The notes beneath the pieces were generated by a model. That model searched no databases. It was not told where the DNA came from and was given only the letters and a program-made list of their open reading frames with translations. The position numbers and the translations under genes are program-made. From positions 682,001 through 746,000 of the forward strand of contig JAHBYP010000002.1 of assembly GCA_019635875.1 (NCBI GenBank): a stretch of 64,000 nucleotides of DNA, given 5' to 3'. Positions 34,547 through 42,630 of this stretch are shown piece after piece. Each line of letters begins with the position of its first letter. Positions within the stretch are counted from its first letter, which is position 1. Source of the stretch: Alphaproteobacteria bacterium. GTDB taxonomy: Bacteria; Pseudomonadota; Alphaproteobacteria; Reyranellales; Reyranellaceae.

Positions 34547-34813
34547 TCAGCGGCGCTTGCGGATGTTCGCCGGCGCCGGCGGCCGTGCGTCGCGTCGTCC
34601 CTCGAGGTCCATCTCCTCCAACGCCGCCGACAGGGCCGGATCCTCGGTGCATTCCAGCCGCATCGGCGGCTTGATCCTGCGGCTCTCGGCAGCCAGCGCC
34701 GCCCTGCACTGCTCGTGGCTGAGCCCGTAGTCGACCGCGCGTGCCTGGCAATGGCTGCCATCCGGCTGCGGCGAGGCCGTGCAGATGATCAGCGACAGGA
34801 CCCAGGCGTTCAT
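34547..34813 (-). CDS. Hypothetical secreted cysteine-containing protein
   Basis: 88 aa. A hydrophobic start MNAWVLSLIICTASP is too short for certainty but may be a signal peptide. Cysteines at ICT, SHCQAR, EQCRAA and LECTED suggest disulfides. The C-terminus is rich in Arg and Pro. It ends on the base after the zinc-enzyme stop on the opposite strand. No family recognised. Confidence 0.6.
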   Translation of the reverse strand: MNAWVLSLIICTASPQPDGSHCQARAVDYGLSHEQCRAALAAESRRIKPPMRLECTEDPALSAALEEMDLEGRRDARPPAPANIRKRR

Positions 34814-35015
34814 TACGGATTGCCTCGAGGCGACTTGCCTCGATTCAAAACCGGTGGCTTGCCCGCCGGTTCCCGCGCGCAGCAGATTCACTGATCAATC
34901 GGACGAGTGCGCAGTAATGCGCGTCGCCGACATCGCTGGCCACAACATCTGTGCCGCTCAGAGCGCCGGGAACCATCGCCTGCGCTCACGCTTCTTGCCT
35001 TCGTGGAGGGATCGC

Positions 35016-35237
35016 ATGGCGCGGCGAATCTATTACGTGGTGAGCGACGGCGAGGACGACTGGGGCGTGCGGCTCGACGATGGCGCGGTCGAGGGTCATA
35101 CCGACCGCGACACCGCGCTGAGACTTGCCCGCGACGCGGCGGCGGCCGACGAGGCCATGGGACACGAGGCCCAGGTGCAGATGCAGACCGAGCTGGGCTT
35201 CGAGCTTCGCTGGCGCTATGGCCAGCCGATTCCGTAG
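35016..35237 (+). CDS. DUF2188-like small protein
   Basis: 73 aa. The sequence RIYYVVSDGEDDWGVRLDDG, then HTDRDTALRLARDAAAADEA and QMQTELGFELRWRYG, fits the DUF2188 pattern (a beta-hairpin with conserved W). Function unknown. The start at 35016 follows GGAGGG. It is freestanding, with about 200 bp before it that hold nothing I recognise. Confidence 0.72.
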   Translation: MARRIYYVVSDGEDDWGVRLDDGAVEGHTDRDTALRLARDAAAADEAMGHEAQVQMQTELGFELRWRYGQPIP

Positions 35238-35270
35238 AGGATCGAGCGGAAACCTGGAGGGCGCTCCCAG

Positions 35271-35294
35271 TCCCTCGCTGCGCTCGGGATGACA
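35271..35294. repeat. Half copy of family A repeat
   Basis: Only the right arm (CTCGCTGCGCTCGGGATGAC within it) remains between the DUF2188 stop and the binding-protein stop. The left arm is missing, so it can no longer fold as a hairpin. Confidence 0.75.
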
Positions 35295-35300
35295 GGCGCC

Positions 35301-36197
35301 TCAGTAGATCGCGAACGGCACGTATTTCTCGGCGAGTCGCCTGAGCGTGCCGTCGGCCGCCGCCTCGGCCAGCGCCTTGTTGAAGGCGTCGCGCAGCTTG
35401 GCGTCGTCCTTGCGAAAGCCGATGCCGACGCCGTCGCCCAGACTGCGCGTGTCCTTGACGTCCTGGCCGAAGAATTCGCAGCAGGCGCCCTCCGGCGTCT
35501 TCAGCCATCGCCACAGCGCCACCTTGTCGCCCAGCGCGGCGTCGAGCTTGCCGGCGGCCAGTTCGGCGCGCGCCTCGTCGGCGGTCGCGAACATCTTCAT
35601 GCGGATCGTCTTGCGGAAGGCGCGCTGCAGATAGTCGGCATAGACCGTGCCGCGCTGCACGCCCACCGTCTTGCCGCGCAGCAGCGCCGGCGCGCCGTCC
35701 GGCACCATGGAATTCCTGGGCATGACGAAGGCGCCCGGCACCAGCATGTAGCGCCGGCCGAAGGCGATCTGGCGGCGGCGCTCCGGCGTCATGTCCATCG
35801 ACGCCATGATCGCGTCGTAGCGCTTGTCGAGCAGGCCGGGGAGGATGTCGTCCCACGGCGCGGTGACGATCCGGCAGTCGATCCGGGCGCGCCGGCACAG
35901 CTCGGCGGCGAGATCGACCTCGAAGCCGGCGGGTCGGCCCTGGGCGTCAAGCATGTTGAAGGGCGGAAACCGGCCCTCCGTCACCACGGTGGCCTTCAGC
36001 GTCGGCGCCGCCGGCGGCTTCTGGCCGGGCTTGGCCTTGTGCGGCGGCGTGGCCGGCCTGGGCCTGGGCGGCGTGGTCGATTGCGCCGTCGTCGATCCCG
36101 GCTGCTGGGCGAGCACCGGCGGCGCGCATGGCGCCGGCAGTGCGATCGCCAGCGCCGTCGCGATCGCCAGGAGCTTCAGCCTTCCGCCGATCCGCAT
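35301..36197 (-). CDS. Extracellular solute-binding protein, family 3, copy 1
   Basis: 298 aa. A signal peptide is followed by a long Pro/Lys-rich linker (residues 30-65), then the SBP_bac_3 fold: GRFPPFNMLDAQGRPAGFEV, WDDILPGLLDKRYDAIMASM, SMDMTPERRRQIAFGRRYML and KTVGVQRGTVYADYLQRAF. A GACCEFFGQD motif is shared with its neighbour copy 2. Polar amino acid or a related ligand is expected, but no permease or ATPase is adjacent. It is the last gene of a run starting at timA. Confidence 0.87.
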   Translation of the reverse strand: MRIGGRLKLLAIATALAIALPAPCAPPVLAQQPGSTTAQSTTPPRPRPATPPHKAKPGQKPPAAPTLKATVVTEGRFPPFNMLDAQGRPAGFEVDLAAELCRRARIDCRIVTAPWDDILPGLLDKRYDAIMASMDMTPERRRQIAFGRRYMLVPGAFVMPRNSMVPDGAPALLRGKTVGVQRGTVYADYLQRAFRKTIRMKMFATADEARAELAAGKLDAALGDKVALWRWLKTPEGACCEFFGQDVKDTRSLGDGVGIGFRKDDAKLRDAFNKALAEAAADGTLRRLAEKYVPFAIY

Positions 36198-36206
36198 CGC
36201 CGCCGT

Positions 36207-37004
36207 TCAGAACAAGGGAAACGGCAGATGCCTGGCCGCCAGCTTCTGGACCGTGCCGTCGCCGCGCAGGCCGAGCATCGCCTTGTCGACCAGTTCCTTG
36301 AGCCTGATGTCGGAGCGCATCAGCACGGCGACGCCAGGGCCGCTCGCCTCAGCATCGCGGATATCGGGCCGGGCCGCCTCGCAGCAGGCGCCGCCTGGTC
36401 CGGCGAGCCAGGCCACGGTGTGGGCGCGATCGAGCAGCGCGCCGTCGACCTCCTGCGCGTTCAGGGCGGCCTTCACCTCCTCGGGCGTCTCGTACTCGAC
36501 CACGGTCGCGGCGCCGGCCTGCTTCAGCCACCGCCCCCAGCGGGTCGAGCGCTGCACCGCGATGCGCCGATCCTTCAGCCCGACGGGCGTTGCGTCGAGC
36601 TTCGTGCCCTTGCGGACGACGATCGACAGCGGCACGCGGCCATAGGGCGCGGCGAAGACGCCGCGTTCGGCGGGCAGGCCACCGATCTCGATGCCGCCGG
36701 CGGCAAGATCGGCCTTGCCCGCCGCGAGCTCGGCACGCAGCTCGTCCCAGTCGATCGCCTCGATGATGCAGTCGGCCTTCATGCGCGCGCACAATGCCCG
36801 CACCAGCTCGATGTCGAAGCCGGCAAGACGACCCTCCGGGGTCCGCGCCGCGAACAGCGGCTCCGACAGATCGACGACGACGCGCAGCCGCATCGACTGC
36901 GGCAGCGGCGCGGCCGGCCCCGGCGGCGTCTGCGGCGACTTGACCTGCTGGGCGAGTGCGACGCTCGCGATGAGCACGAGCAGGGCGGCGATGATGGATC
37001 GCAT
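36207..37004 (-). CDS. Extracellular solute-binding protein, family 3, copy 2
   Basis: 265 aa. Signal peptide VALAQQ; then RLRVVVDLSEPLFAARTPEG, LAGFDIELVRALCARMKADC, WDELRAELAAGKADLAAGGI and the paired-Cys motif GGACCEAARPDIRD. Shorter than copy 1 because it lacks the Pro-rich linker. It starts 2 bp after the methyltransferase stop and is 9 bp before copy 1. The two are clear paralogues with a low level of identity, both without membrane partners. Confidence 0.87.
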   Translation of the reverse strand: MRSIIAALLVLIASVALAQQVKSPQTPPGPAAPLPQSMRLRVVVDLSEPLFAARTPEGRLAGFDIELVRALCARMKADCIIEAIDWDELRAELAAGKADLAAGGIEIGGLPAERGVFAAPYGRVPLSIVVRKGTKLDATPVGLKDRRIAVQRSTRWGRWLKQAGAATVVEYETPEEVKAALNAQEVDGALLDRAHTVAWLAGPGGACCEAARPDIRDAEASGPGVAVLMRSDIRLKELVDKAMLGLRGDGTVQKLAARHLPFPLF

Positions 37005-37006
37005 CG

Positions 37007-37723
37007 TCAGGGCTCCCGCCGGGCGACGACGTTGACGAACATGGTCGGCAGGTAGTCCCGCGACAGCGGGTAGCGCTGGCCGGCCTGGTTCGCCAGCATG
37101 GCCCGGTTGTCCTCATGGTCAAGCACGACCTGGAACAGCGCCTGCTCGACGGCGCCGATCGCCGGCGAGAGCTCGACCGCATCGCCGCGCATGACGCGGT
37201 AGGCGATGTCGAGACCGGCGGCGCCGCCGGTATAGAACAGCGAGAGAGGCCGCAGCGCGTCGAACAGCAGCATCACGCCGGCGAAGGACATGCGCCAGTA
37301 ATCGTCGGGTTCGGCATGATGGGCGCGCGCCCAGGCGACGCGCACGAAGAGGTGGCCACCGGGCGCCATGAGCTGCCGCAGCTGGCCGGCCAGGTGCCAG
37401 GGCGCCACGGCGTGCTCCAGCACACGGTCGCAGATCACCAGGTCGAACGCCGCCGCCTCGAGCGCGGTGAGATCGCCGCACACCACATCGACATTGGCGC
37501 CGGCGCAGCTGTCCACGCCGGTGAAGCGGGCGCGCTTGCCGAGCCTGTCCTCGACCAGGTGGCGCCAGTTGTGTGCGCCGCGCTCGGCCGGATGGGTGCG
37601 CGCGCCGACCTGGAGAACATGGGCCTTCCGCTTGCCGGTCGCCGCGGCGACGGCATCGAGCAGCGCGGCGATCTCGCGCGTGGCCGCGGTGCCGACGATC
37701 CTGAGCTGCTCGGGCGCGCCCAT
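37007..37723 (-). CDS. Class I SAM-dependent methyltransferase
   Basis: 238 aa. The SAM-binding loop is HVLQVGARTHPAERGAHNWR, the acidic residue follows in FTGVDSCAGANVDVV, and motif post-I is FDLVICDRVLEHAVAPWHLA, typical of Methyltransf_11-type proteins. The substrate is unknown. It is 13 bp after lutC and 2 bp before the binding protein, so it appears co-transcribed with the lactate operon. Confidence 0.85.
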   Translation of the reverse strand: MGAPEQLRIVGTAATREIAALLDAVAAATGKRKAHVLQVGARTHPAERGAHNWRHLVEDRLGKRARFTGVDSCAGANVDVVCGDLTALEAAAFDLVICDRVLEHAVAPWHLAGQLRQLMAPGGHLFVRVAWARAHHAEPDDYWRMSFAGVMLLFDALRPLSLFYTGGAAGLDIAYRVMRGDAVELSPAIGAVEQALFQVVLDHEDNRAMLANQAGQRYPLSRDYLPTMFVNVVARREP

Positions 37724-37736
37724 CGCGTGGCGCGCC

Positions 37737-38408
37737 TCAATCGCGCACGATCAGGATGTGCATGCGGCGCGGGCCATGCGCGCCCAGCTCGAGCTGCTGC
37801 TCGACGTCGGCAGTGCGCGACGGGCCGGTGACGGTGTTGACGGTGCGCGGCATGGCGCCCTCGCCGTAGCGCGCGCGCAGGCGGGCGAAGACCTCCTCGT
37901 AGGCACCGACGATGTCGTCCTCGCGCAGGATCACGACATGGGTCTCGGGCAGCAGGTTGAGCGAGGTCGGATGGTCCGGCCCAGAGGTGAAGATCAGCGT
38001 TCCGGTCTCGGCGACGCCGGCGAAGGCGCCGGTGATCGCCACGCGATCGGCGTCGCGCGGCAGGCCGCGGCGGATCTCCAGCATCGGCCGTTCGCTCCAG
38101 TCATAGCGGCCGAGCGCCGGATCAGGCGCCATCACCGCGGCGGCCGGCAGATTGTTGGTGGCGAGATAGCCGCCGACCGCTTCGGCCACCTCGGCCTCGG
38201 CAACGCGCGCGACCGTGGCGTGGACCGCCCTCGCGCCTTCTGCAAAAAGTTCGATCTGCTGCTCGCGCGGGACCTGCGAGCGCCGCGGCACGATGTTGAC
38301 GGGATGCTGCACCAGGCGGGCTTCGGCGGCTTCGCGCGCCGCGCCGGAAAGCTCGCCGCGGCGCAGGCCGCGACGGATCGCGCCCAGCATCTGCTCACGT
38401 GCGCTCAT
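37737..38408 (-). CDS. lutC: L-lactate utilization protein LutC
   Basis: 223 aa of the LUD domain family: TGAFAGVAETGTLIFTSGPD, HPTSLNLLPETHVVILREDD, VTGPSRTADVEQQLELGAHG and GPRRMHILIV are the conserved blocks. LutABC oxidises L-lactate to pyruvate (family knowledge). ATG 38408 overlaps the lutB stop (ATGA). Confidence 0.92.
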   Translation of the reverse strand: MSAREQMLGAIRRGLRRGELSGAAREAAEARLVQHPVNIVPRRSQVPREQQIELFAEGARAVHATVARVAEAEVAEAVGGYLATNNLPAAAVMAPDPALGRYDWSERPMLEIRRGLPRDADRVAITGAFAGVAETGTLIFTSGPDHPTSLNLLPETHVVILREDDIVGAYEEVFARLRARYGEGAMPRTVNTVTGPSRTADVEQQLELGAHGPRRMHILIVRD

Positions 38409-39832
38409 CGCACCGCTCCGCCCCGCGCCTTCCACTGCGCGTGGAAGGTGCCGCCGGTTTGTGGCGCCGGCATGTCGCGATGCTTCGTCCAGCCGCCCGC
38501 CAGCGGCAGCGCGTCGTAGCGACCCTGGGCGCGGCCGAACAGCGCCAGGGCACGGTTGGCGATGCCGGTGGCCACGCGATAGAGCCTCGGCCGTTTGGCC
38601 AAGAAAGCCCACAGGCCCAGAGCCTTGCGCACAGCGGGCGGCGTCAGGCGCCGCTCGAACTCGCGCTCGCGCCAGTGGCGCATCAGCCGGGGCAGCGGGA
38701 TGCGCACCGGGCAGACGCTCTCGCAGCGGCCGCAGAAGGTCGAGGCGTTGGGCAGGTCGCCGGCCTCCTCCAGGCCGAGCAGCTGCGGATCGAGCACCGC
38801 GCCAATCGGCCCGGGATAGACCCAGCCATAGGCGTGGCCGCCGATCGCGCCATAGACCGGGCAATGGTTCATGCAGGCGCCGCAGCGGATGCAGCGCAGC
38901 ATGTCCTGCATCTCGCCGCCCAGCACGCTGGAGCGCCCGTTGTCGAGCAGCACGACGTGGTAGGACCGTGGCCCGTCCGGATCGCCGTCGCGCCTGGGCC
39001 CGGTGTTGAACGTGGTGTAGCTAGACCATTCCTGTCCGGTGGCCGAACGCGCCAGCACGCGCAAGAGCGCCGCGGCGTCTTCCAGGGTCGGGATCACCTT
39101 CTCGATGCTGGCGATGACGATGTGCGTGTCGGGCAGCGTGTTCGACAGATCGGCGTTGCCCTCGTTGGTGACCAGCATGGAGCTGCCGGTCTCGGCGACC
39201 AGGAAATTGGCGCCGGTGATGCCGACATCGGCCTCCTGGAACTTGCGCCTGAGCACCTCGCGCGCCTCGGCGACGAGGTCGTTGCGCTCGGTCAGGCGGC
39301 GTGTGAAGCCCAGCTTGCCGTGATGCTCGTGGAAGGTGTCGGCGACCTGGTCCTTGGTCAGGTGCACCGCCGGCGCGATGATGTGGCTCGGCGGCTCCTG
39401 GCGCAGCTGGATGATGTACTCGCCCAGATCGGTCTCGATCGGCGCGATGCCGTGCGCCTCGAGATGCTCGTTGAGCCCGATCTCCTCGGCGATCATCGAC
39501 TTCGATTTCGCCACGGTGCGCGCGTTGGCCTGGCGGCAGAGGTCGAGCACGATGCGCCGCGCGTCCTCGGCCGTCGGCGCCCAGTGCACATGGCCGCCCA
39601 GCGCCAGCACCTTGCGCTCGAAGCGCTCGAGATAGAAATCCAGGTTGGCCAGCGCGTGGTTCTTGATGTCGCGCGCGCGATCGCGCAGCGCCTCGAACTC
39701 GGGCATGCGATCGACCGCGCCGCGGCGGCGCTCGACGAAGCCGACCTTCATGATCGACAGCGATTGCTGCAGGTTGGCGTCGCGCAGCGCCTCGCCGATA
39801 TTGTCCTTGAAGGCGTGCGCCGTCGATTTCAT
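38405..39832 (-). CDS. lutB: L-lactate utilization iron-sulfur protein LutB
   Basis: 475 aa. The N-terminal LUD-type domain is recognised by SMIAEEIGLNEHLEAHGIAP and GITGANFLVAETGSSMLVTN. Two [4Fe-4S] cysteine sets follow: CIRCGACMNHCPVYG and CGRCESVCPVRIPLP, about 70 residues apart. LutB is the electron-carrying subunit of the LutABC complex. ATG 39832 overlaps the lutA stop. The C-terminal GGTFHAQWKARGG is also family-typical. Confidence 0.94.
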   Translation of the reverse strand: MKSTAHAFKDNIGEALRDANLQQSLSIMKVGFVERRRGAVDRMPEFEALRDRARDIKNHALANLDFYLERFERKVLALGGHVHWAPTAEDARRIVLDLCRQANARTVAKSKSMIAEEIGLNEHLEAHGIAPIETDLGEYIIQLRQEPPSHIIAPAVHLTKDQVADTFHEHHGKLGFTRRLTERNDLVAEAREVLRRKFQEADVGITGANFLVAETGSSMLVTNEGNADLSNTLPDTHIVIASIEKVIPTLEDAAALLRVLARSATGQEWSSYTTFNTGPRRDGDPDGPRSYHVVLLDNGRSSVLGGEMQDMLRCIRCGACMNHCPVYGAIGGHAYGWVYPGPIGAVLDPQLLGLEEAGDLPNASTFCGRCESVCPVRIPLPRLMRHWREREFERRLTPPAVRKALGLWAFLAKRPRLYRVATGIANRALALFGRAQGRYDALPLAGGWTKHRDMPAPQTGGTFHAQWKARGGAVR

Positions 39833-40611
39833 GGCGCCGGCTCGCCGATCGCCGGCTCGTCGGCCATGCCGGCGATCACCTCGGCGACATGGCGCACCTT
39901 CACGGGGCGTCCCTCGCGCTGCAGCTTGCCGGCCATGTTCAGCAGGCAGCCCAGGTCGCCCGCGAGCAGCGTGTCGGCGCCGGTCGCCTCGATATCGGCG
40001 AGCTTGTCGTCGAGCATGGCGTTGGAGATGTCGGGATACTTCACGCAGAACGTGCCGCCGAAGCCGCAACAGATCTCGGCGCCCTTCATCTCGACCAGGG
40101 TCAATCCCTCGACGCCGGCGAGCAGCTTGCGCGGCTGCGCCTTGACGCCCAGCTCGCGCAGGCCCGAGCACGAATCGTGATAAGTCGCCGTCGCCTCGCA
40201 ACGCACCGCGGGGGGCGCGACGCCCAGCACGTCGACCAGGAAGGTGGTGAGCTCATGCGTCCGCGCCGCCAGCGCCTCGGCCCGCGCCTTCATCGCCGGA
40301 TCGTCGGCGAACAGCGCCGGATAGTGATGCGCGATCATGCCGCCGCACGAGCCCGATGGCGCCACGACGTGGTCGTAGCCCTCGAAGGCCTCGATCACGC
40401 GGCGCGCGATGTCGACGGCGTCGGCGCGGTCGCCGGAATTGTAGGCAGGCTGGCCGCAGCAGGTCTGCGCCTCGGGCACGACGACACGGCAGCCGGCGTC
40501 CTCCAACAGCCTTGCCGCGGCGAAGCCGACCGAGGGGCGGAACATGTCGACGAGGCAGGTGACGAACAGCGCGACGTCGAGGCCGGCGCCCGGTCGTTGC
40601 GGCTGGCGCAT
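39829..40611 (-). CDS. lutA: L-lactate utilization subunit LutA (CCG domain)
   Basis: 260 aa. Two CCG-type cysteine motifs that bind the heterodisulfide-reductase-like cluster: VPEAQTCCGQPAYNSGDRAD and MKGAEICCGFGGTFCVKYPD. Also VAPSGSCGGMIAHHYP and TYHDSCSGLRELGV. First of lutABC, starting 6 bp after the mltA stop, so it is read with the upstream murein gene. No lactate permease (lldP/lutP) or lutR regulator is linked. Confidence 0.93.
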   Translation of the reverse strand: MRQPQRPGAGLDVALFVTCLVDMFRPSVGFAAARLLEDAGCRVVVPEAQTCCGQPAYNSGDRADAVDIARRVIEAFEGYDHVVAPSGSCGGMIAHHYPALFADDPAMKARAEALAARTHELTTFLVDVLGVAPPAVRCEATATYHDSCSGLRELGVKAQPRKLLAGVEGLTLVEMKGAEICCGFGGTFCVKYPDISNAMLDDKLADIEATGADTLLAGDLGCLLNMAGKLQREGRPVKVRHVAEVIAGMADEPAIGEPAP

Positions 40612-40617
40612 CTGATT

Positions 40618-41787
40618 TCAGTTCTTCTTCGGCAGCAGCAGGAACATGCGGCCGCCGGCGTTGAAGCGGCCGGCGATCTGCCCGACGGCGTTGCCCGAGC
40701 CGAGATAGATGTCGCCGCGGCCGGCGCCCTTGATGTCGCCCCCGGTGTCCTGGGCCACCATCAGGCGGCGATAGGGCGTCGACGTGCCGCCGCGCGCCGG
40801 CGGGCGCAAGGTGTCGATCCAGACCGGGATGCCGTAGGGCATCACGGCAGCGTCGATGGCGAGGCTGCGGCCCGAGGTCAGCGTGACGCCCTGCGCGCCG
40901 ACCGGACCGGCGCCCCTGGTGTCCTTGAAGAACACATAACGCTCGTTGCGCCGCATGATGTCACGCGAGCGCTGCGGATTGGTCTGCAGCCATTTGCGGA
41001 TGCTCTGCGCGCTGACCTGATCCCTGGGGATAGCGCCCTCGTCGGCCAGCACCTTGCCGATCGCCGTGTAGGGCCGGTTGTTGGTGCCGTCGAAGCCCAG
41101 GCGAAGCGAGCCGCCCTCGGCCAGCAGGACGCGTCCGCCGCCCTGGATCTGCATCTCGAACAGGCTGATCGGATCCTCGACCCAGGCGATCTCAAGACCC
41201 TTGCCGCGCAGCCCGCCACTCTCGATCTCGGCGCGGGTCAGGTAGGCCCCGCCGGCCTGCAGATCGGGCGGCTTGCGGTAGACCGGAATCGTGAAGCGCC
41301 GCGACGGCGCCTTGCTGCCGCGCAGGAACGGCTCGTAGTAGGCCGTGTACTTGACCTCGACGCCCTGGCCGGTCACGGCGAAGGTCTGGAAGTTCTGCTC
41401 GAAGAACGCCCGCGCGCTGCGTGCGTCACGCGCCTGCCCGGCGCGATCGCAGACGCGCTTCCAGTCGGCGGCAGTGGTGCGCTGCTCACCGTTGTCGGCG
41501 GCGATGCGCGTCTCGCCGCCGGCGACCAGCCGCGGGCAGGAGCGCCGGAACGCAACGGCGGCGTCGGTGAGGATGTCGTCGCGCCAGCCCGGCAGCTCGG
41601 CGAAGGAGACGGCGGACAACGTCGGGCGCGTCGTGCGCTCGCTGCCGGGGCCGACGCCGGCGCATCCCGCCAGCGCGACCAGGCCGAAGACGCCGAACAC
41701 CCGACGTAGAGCTGCCAATGCCAATAGTGGTCTCCCGGACAGGGGTCGTCCCGGTTCGGACGATCGCGGGACCGCCGACGATTCCAC
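40618..41787 (-). CDS. mltA: Membrane-bound lytic transglycosylase MltA
   Basis: 389-aa lipoprotein that cleaves the glycan backbone of murein to 1,6-anhydro products. Lipobox LALAGC (Cys42 from the GTG start). MltA domain: VKYTAYYEPFLRGSKAPSRR, IAWVEDPISLFEMQIQGGGR, and the 3D domain IDTLRPPARGG with the catalytic aspartate in MVAQDTGGDIKGAGRGDIYL. The GTG at 41787 gives a long N-region; a shorter start may be real. It follows timA by 27 bp, a conserved alphaproteobacterial pair. Confidence 0.92.
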   Translation of the reverse strand: MESSAVPRSSEPGRPLSGRPLLALAALRRVFGVFGLVALAGCAGVGPGSERTTRPTLSAVSFAELPGWRDDILTDAAVAFRRSCPRLVAGGETRIAADNGEQRTTAADWKRVCDRAGQARDARSARAFFEQNFQTFAVTGQGVEVKYTAYYEPFLRGSKAPSRRFTIPVYRKPPDLQAGGAYLTRAEIESGGLRGKGLEIAWVEDPISLFEMQIQGGGRVLLAEGGSLRLGFDGTNNRPYTAIGKVLADEGAIPRDQVSAQSIRKWLQTNPQRSRDIMRRNERYVFFKDTRGAGPVGAQGVTLTSGRSLAIDAAVMPYGIPVWIDTLRPPARGGTSTPYRRLMVAQDTGGDIKGAGRGDIYLGSGNAVGQIAGRFNAGGRMFLLLPKKN

Positions 41788-41814
41788 GTCGCGGCGCCGG
41801 ATGGAACCCCGAAT

Positions 41815-42504
41815 TCAGCTTTCGCTGTCGGTGCCGACCAACAGCCAGTTCGGATTTTCGGACCGCGTGTCGCGCGCGAAGGTCCACACATCGGTCACGC
41901 GTTCGACCGTATTGGGATTGCCTTCGACCATCAGTCCGTCGGCGTCGCGCGTGACGTTGATCTGCTCGGTGGTGAACCGCATGGTCACATGCGCCACGCT
42001 GCCGCGCAGCTCGGCGCGCACCAGCTCGGTCGAATCGAAGCCGATCAGGCTGGTTTCGAGTACGCGCCCGTGCGCCTGGCGATCCTTCACCGCGGCCTCG
42101 AAGCTGGCATAGGTGGCGTCGTCAAGCAGCGGGCGCAGGCTCACGAGATCGCCCTTGGCGAAGGCACCGACGATCATCTCGAATGCCGCGCGCGCGCCGC
42201 CGGCGAAGCCCTGCGGGTCGAAACTGCGGTCGGCATCGCGGATGGCCTCGATGCCCGCACCGGCCGCAGCCGCGATGCGGACCTGGCCGGCCGAGCGCGA
42301 CGGCGGCAACGGATCGCTGGGCCGCGGCAACTGCACAACGTTTCCATTGTCGCGGCGCGCCTCCGGCGTCGGCGCCGGCGGCGCGAAGGGTTCCTGTGTC
42401 GGTGGCCGCTCGTTTCCGGTGCGGCGCCCGAGCACCGAACGCAGGCGCAATACCAGGAATATTGCGACCAGGGCGATCAGGATGATTTCAATATGGCTGC
42501 CCAT
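41815..42504 (-). CDS. timA: Tim44/TimA family adaptor protein
   Basis: 229 aa. One N-terminal membrane anchor (IEIILIALVAIFLVLRLRSV), a Pro-rich linker, and a Tim44-like domain with FEMIVGAFAKGDLVSLRPLL, VTMRFTTEQINVTRDADGLM and VTDVWTFARDTRSENPNWLL. TimA is linked to protein translocation or membrane assembly (family knowledge, from mitochondrial Tim44). It is first gene of a series running to 35301. The usual secB neighbour is not in the window. Confidence 0.9.
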   Translation of the reverse strand: MGSHIEIILIALVAIFLVLRLRSVLGRRTGNERPPTQEPFAPPAPTPEARRDNGNVVQLPRPSDPLPPSRSAGQVRIAAAAGAGIEAIRDADRSFDPQGFAGGARAAFEMIVGAFAKGDLVSLRPLLDDATYASFEAAVKDRQAHGRVLETSLIGFDSTELVRAELRGSVAHVTMRFTTEQINVTRDADGLMVEGNPNTVERVTDVWTFARDTRSENPNWLLVGTDSES

Positions 42505-42630
42505 GGAAGACCTCGCCGGCTGGGGCGCCCTGTGCCCGCCTTGGCCTCAACCTACATAAGCGGCGGCCCGCGAAAGGGCAAGGCGAGCGGCAGTCGGCCA
42601 AAATCGATGCTTGCCCCTCAATTTGGGCAA

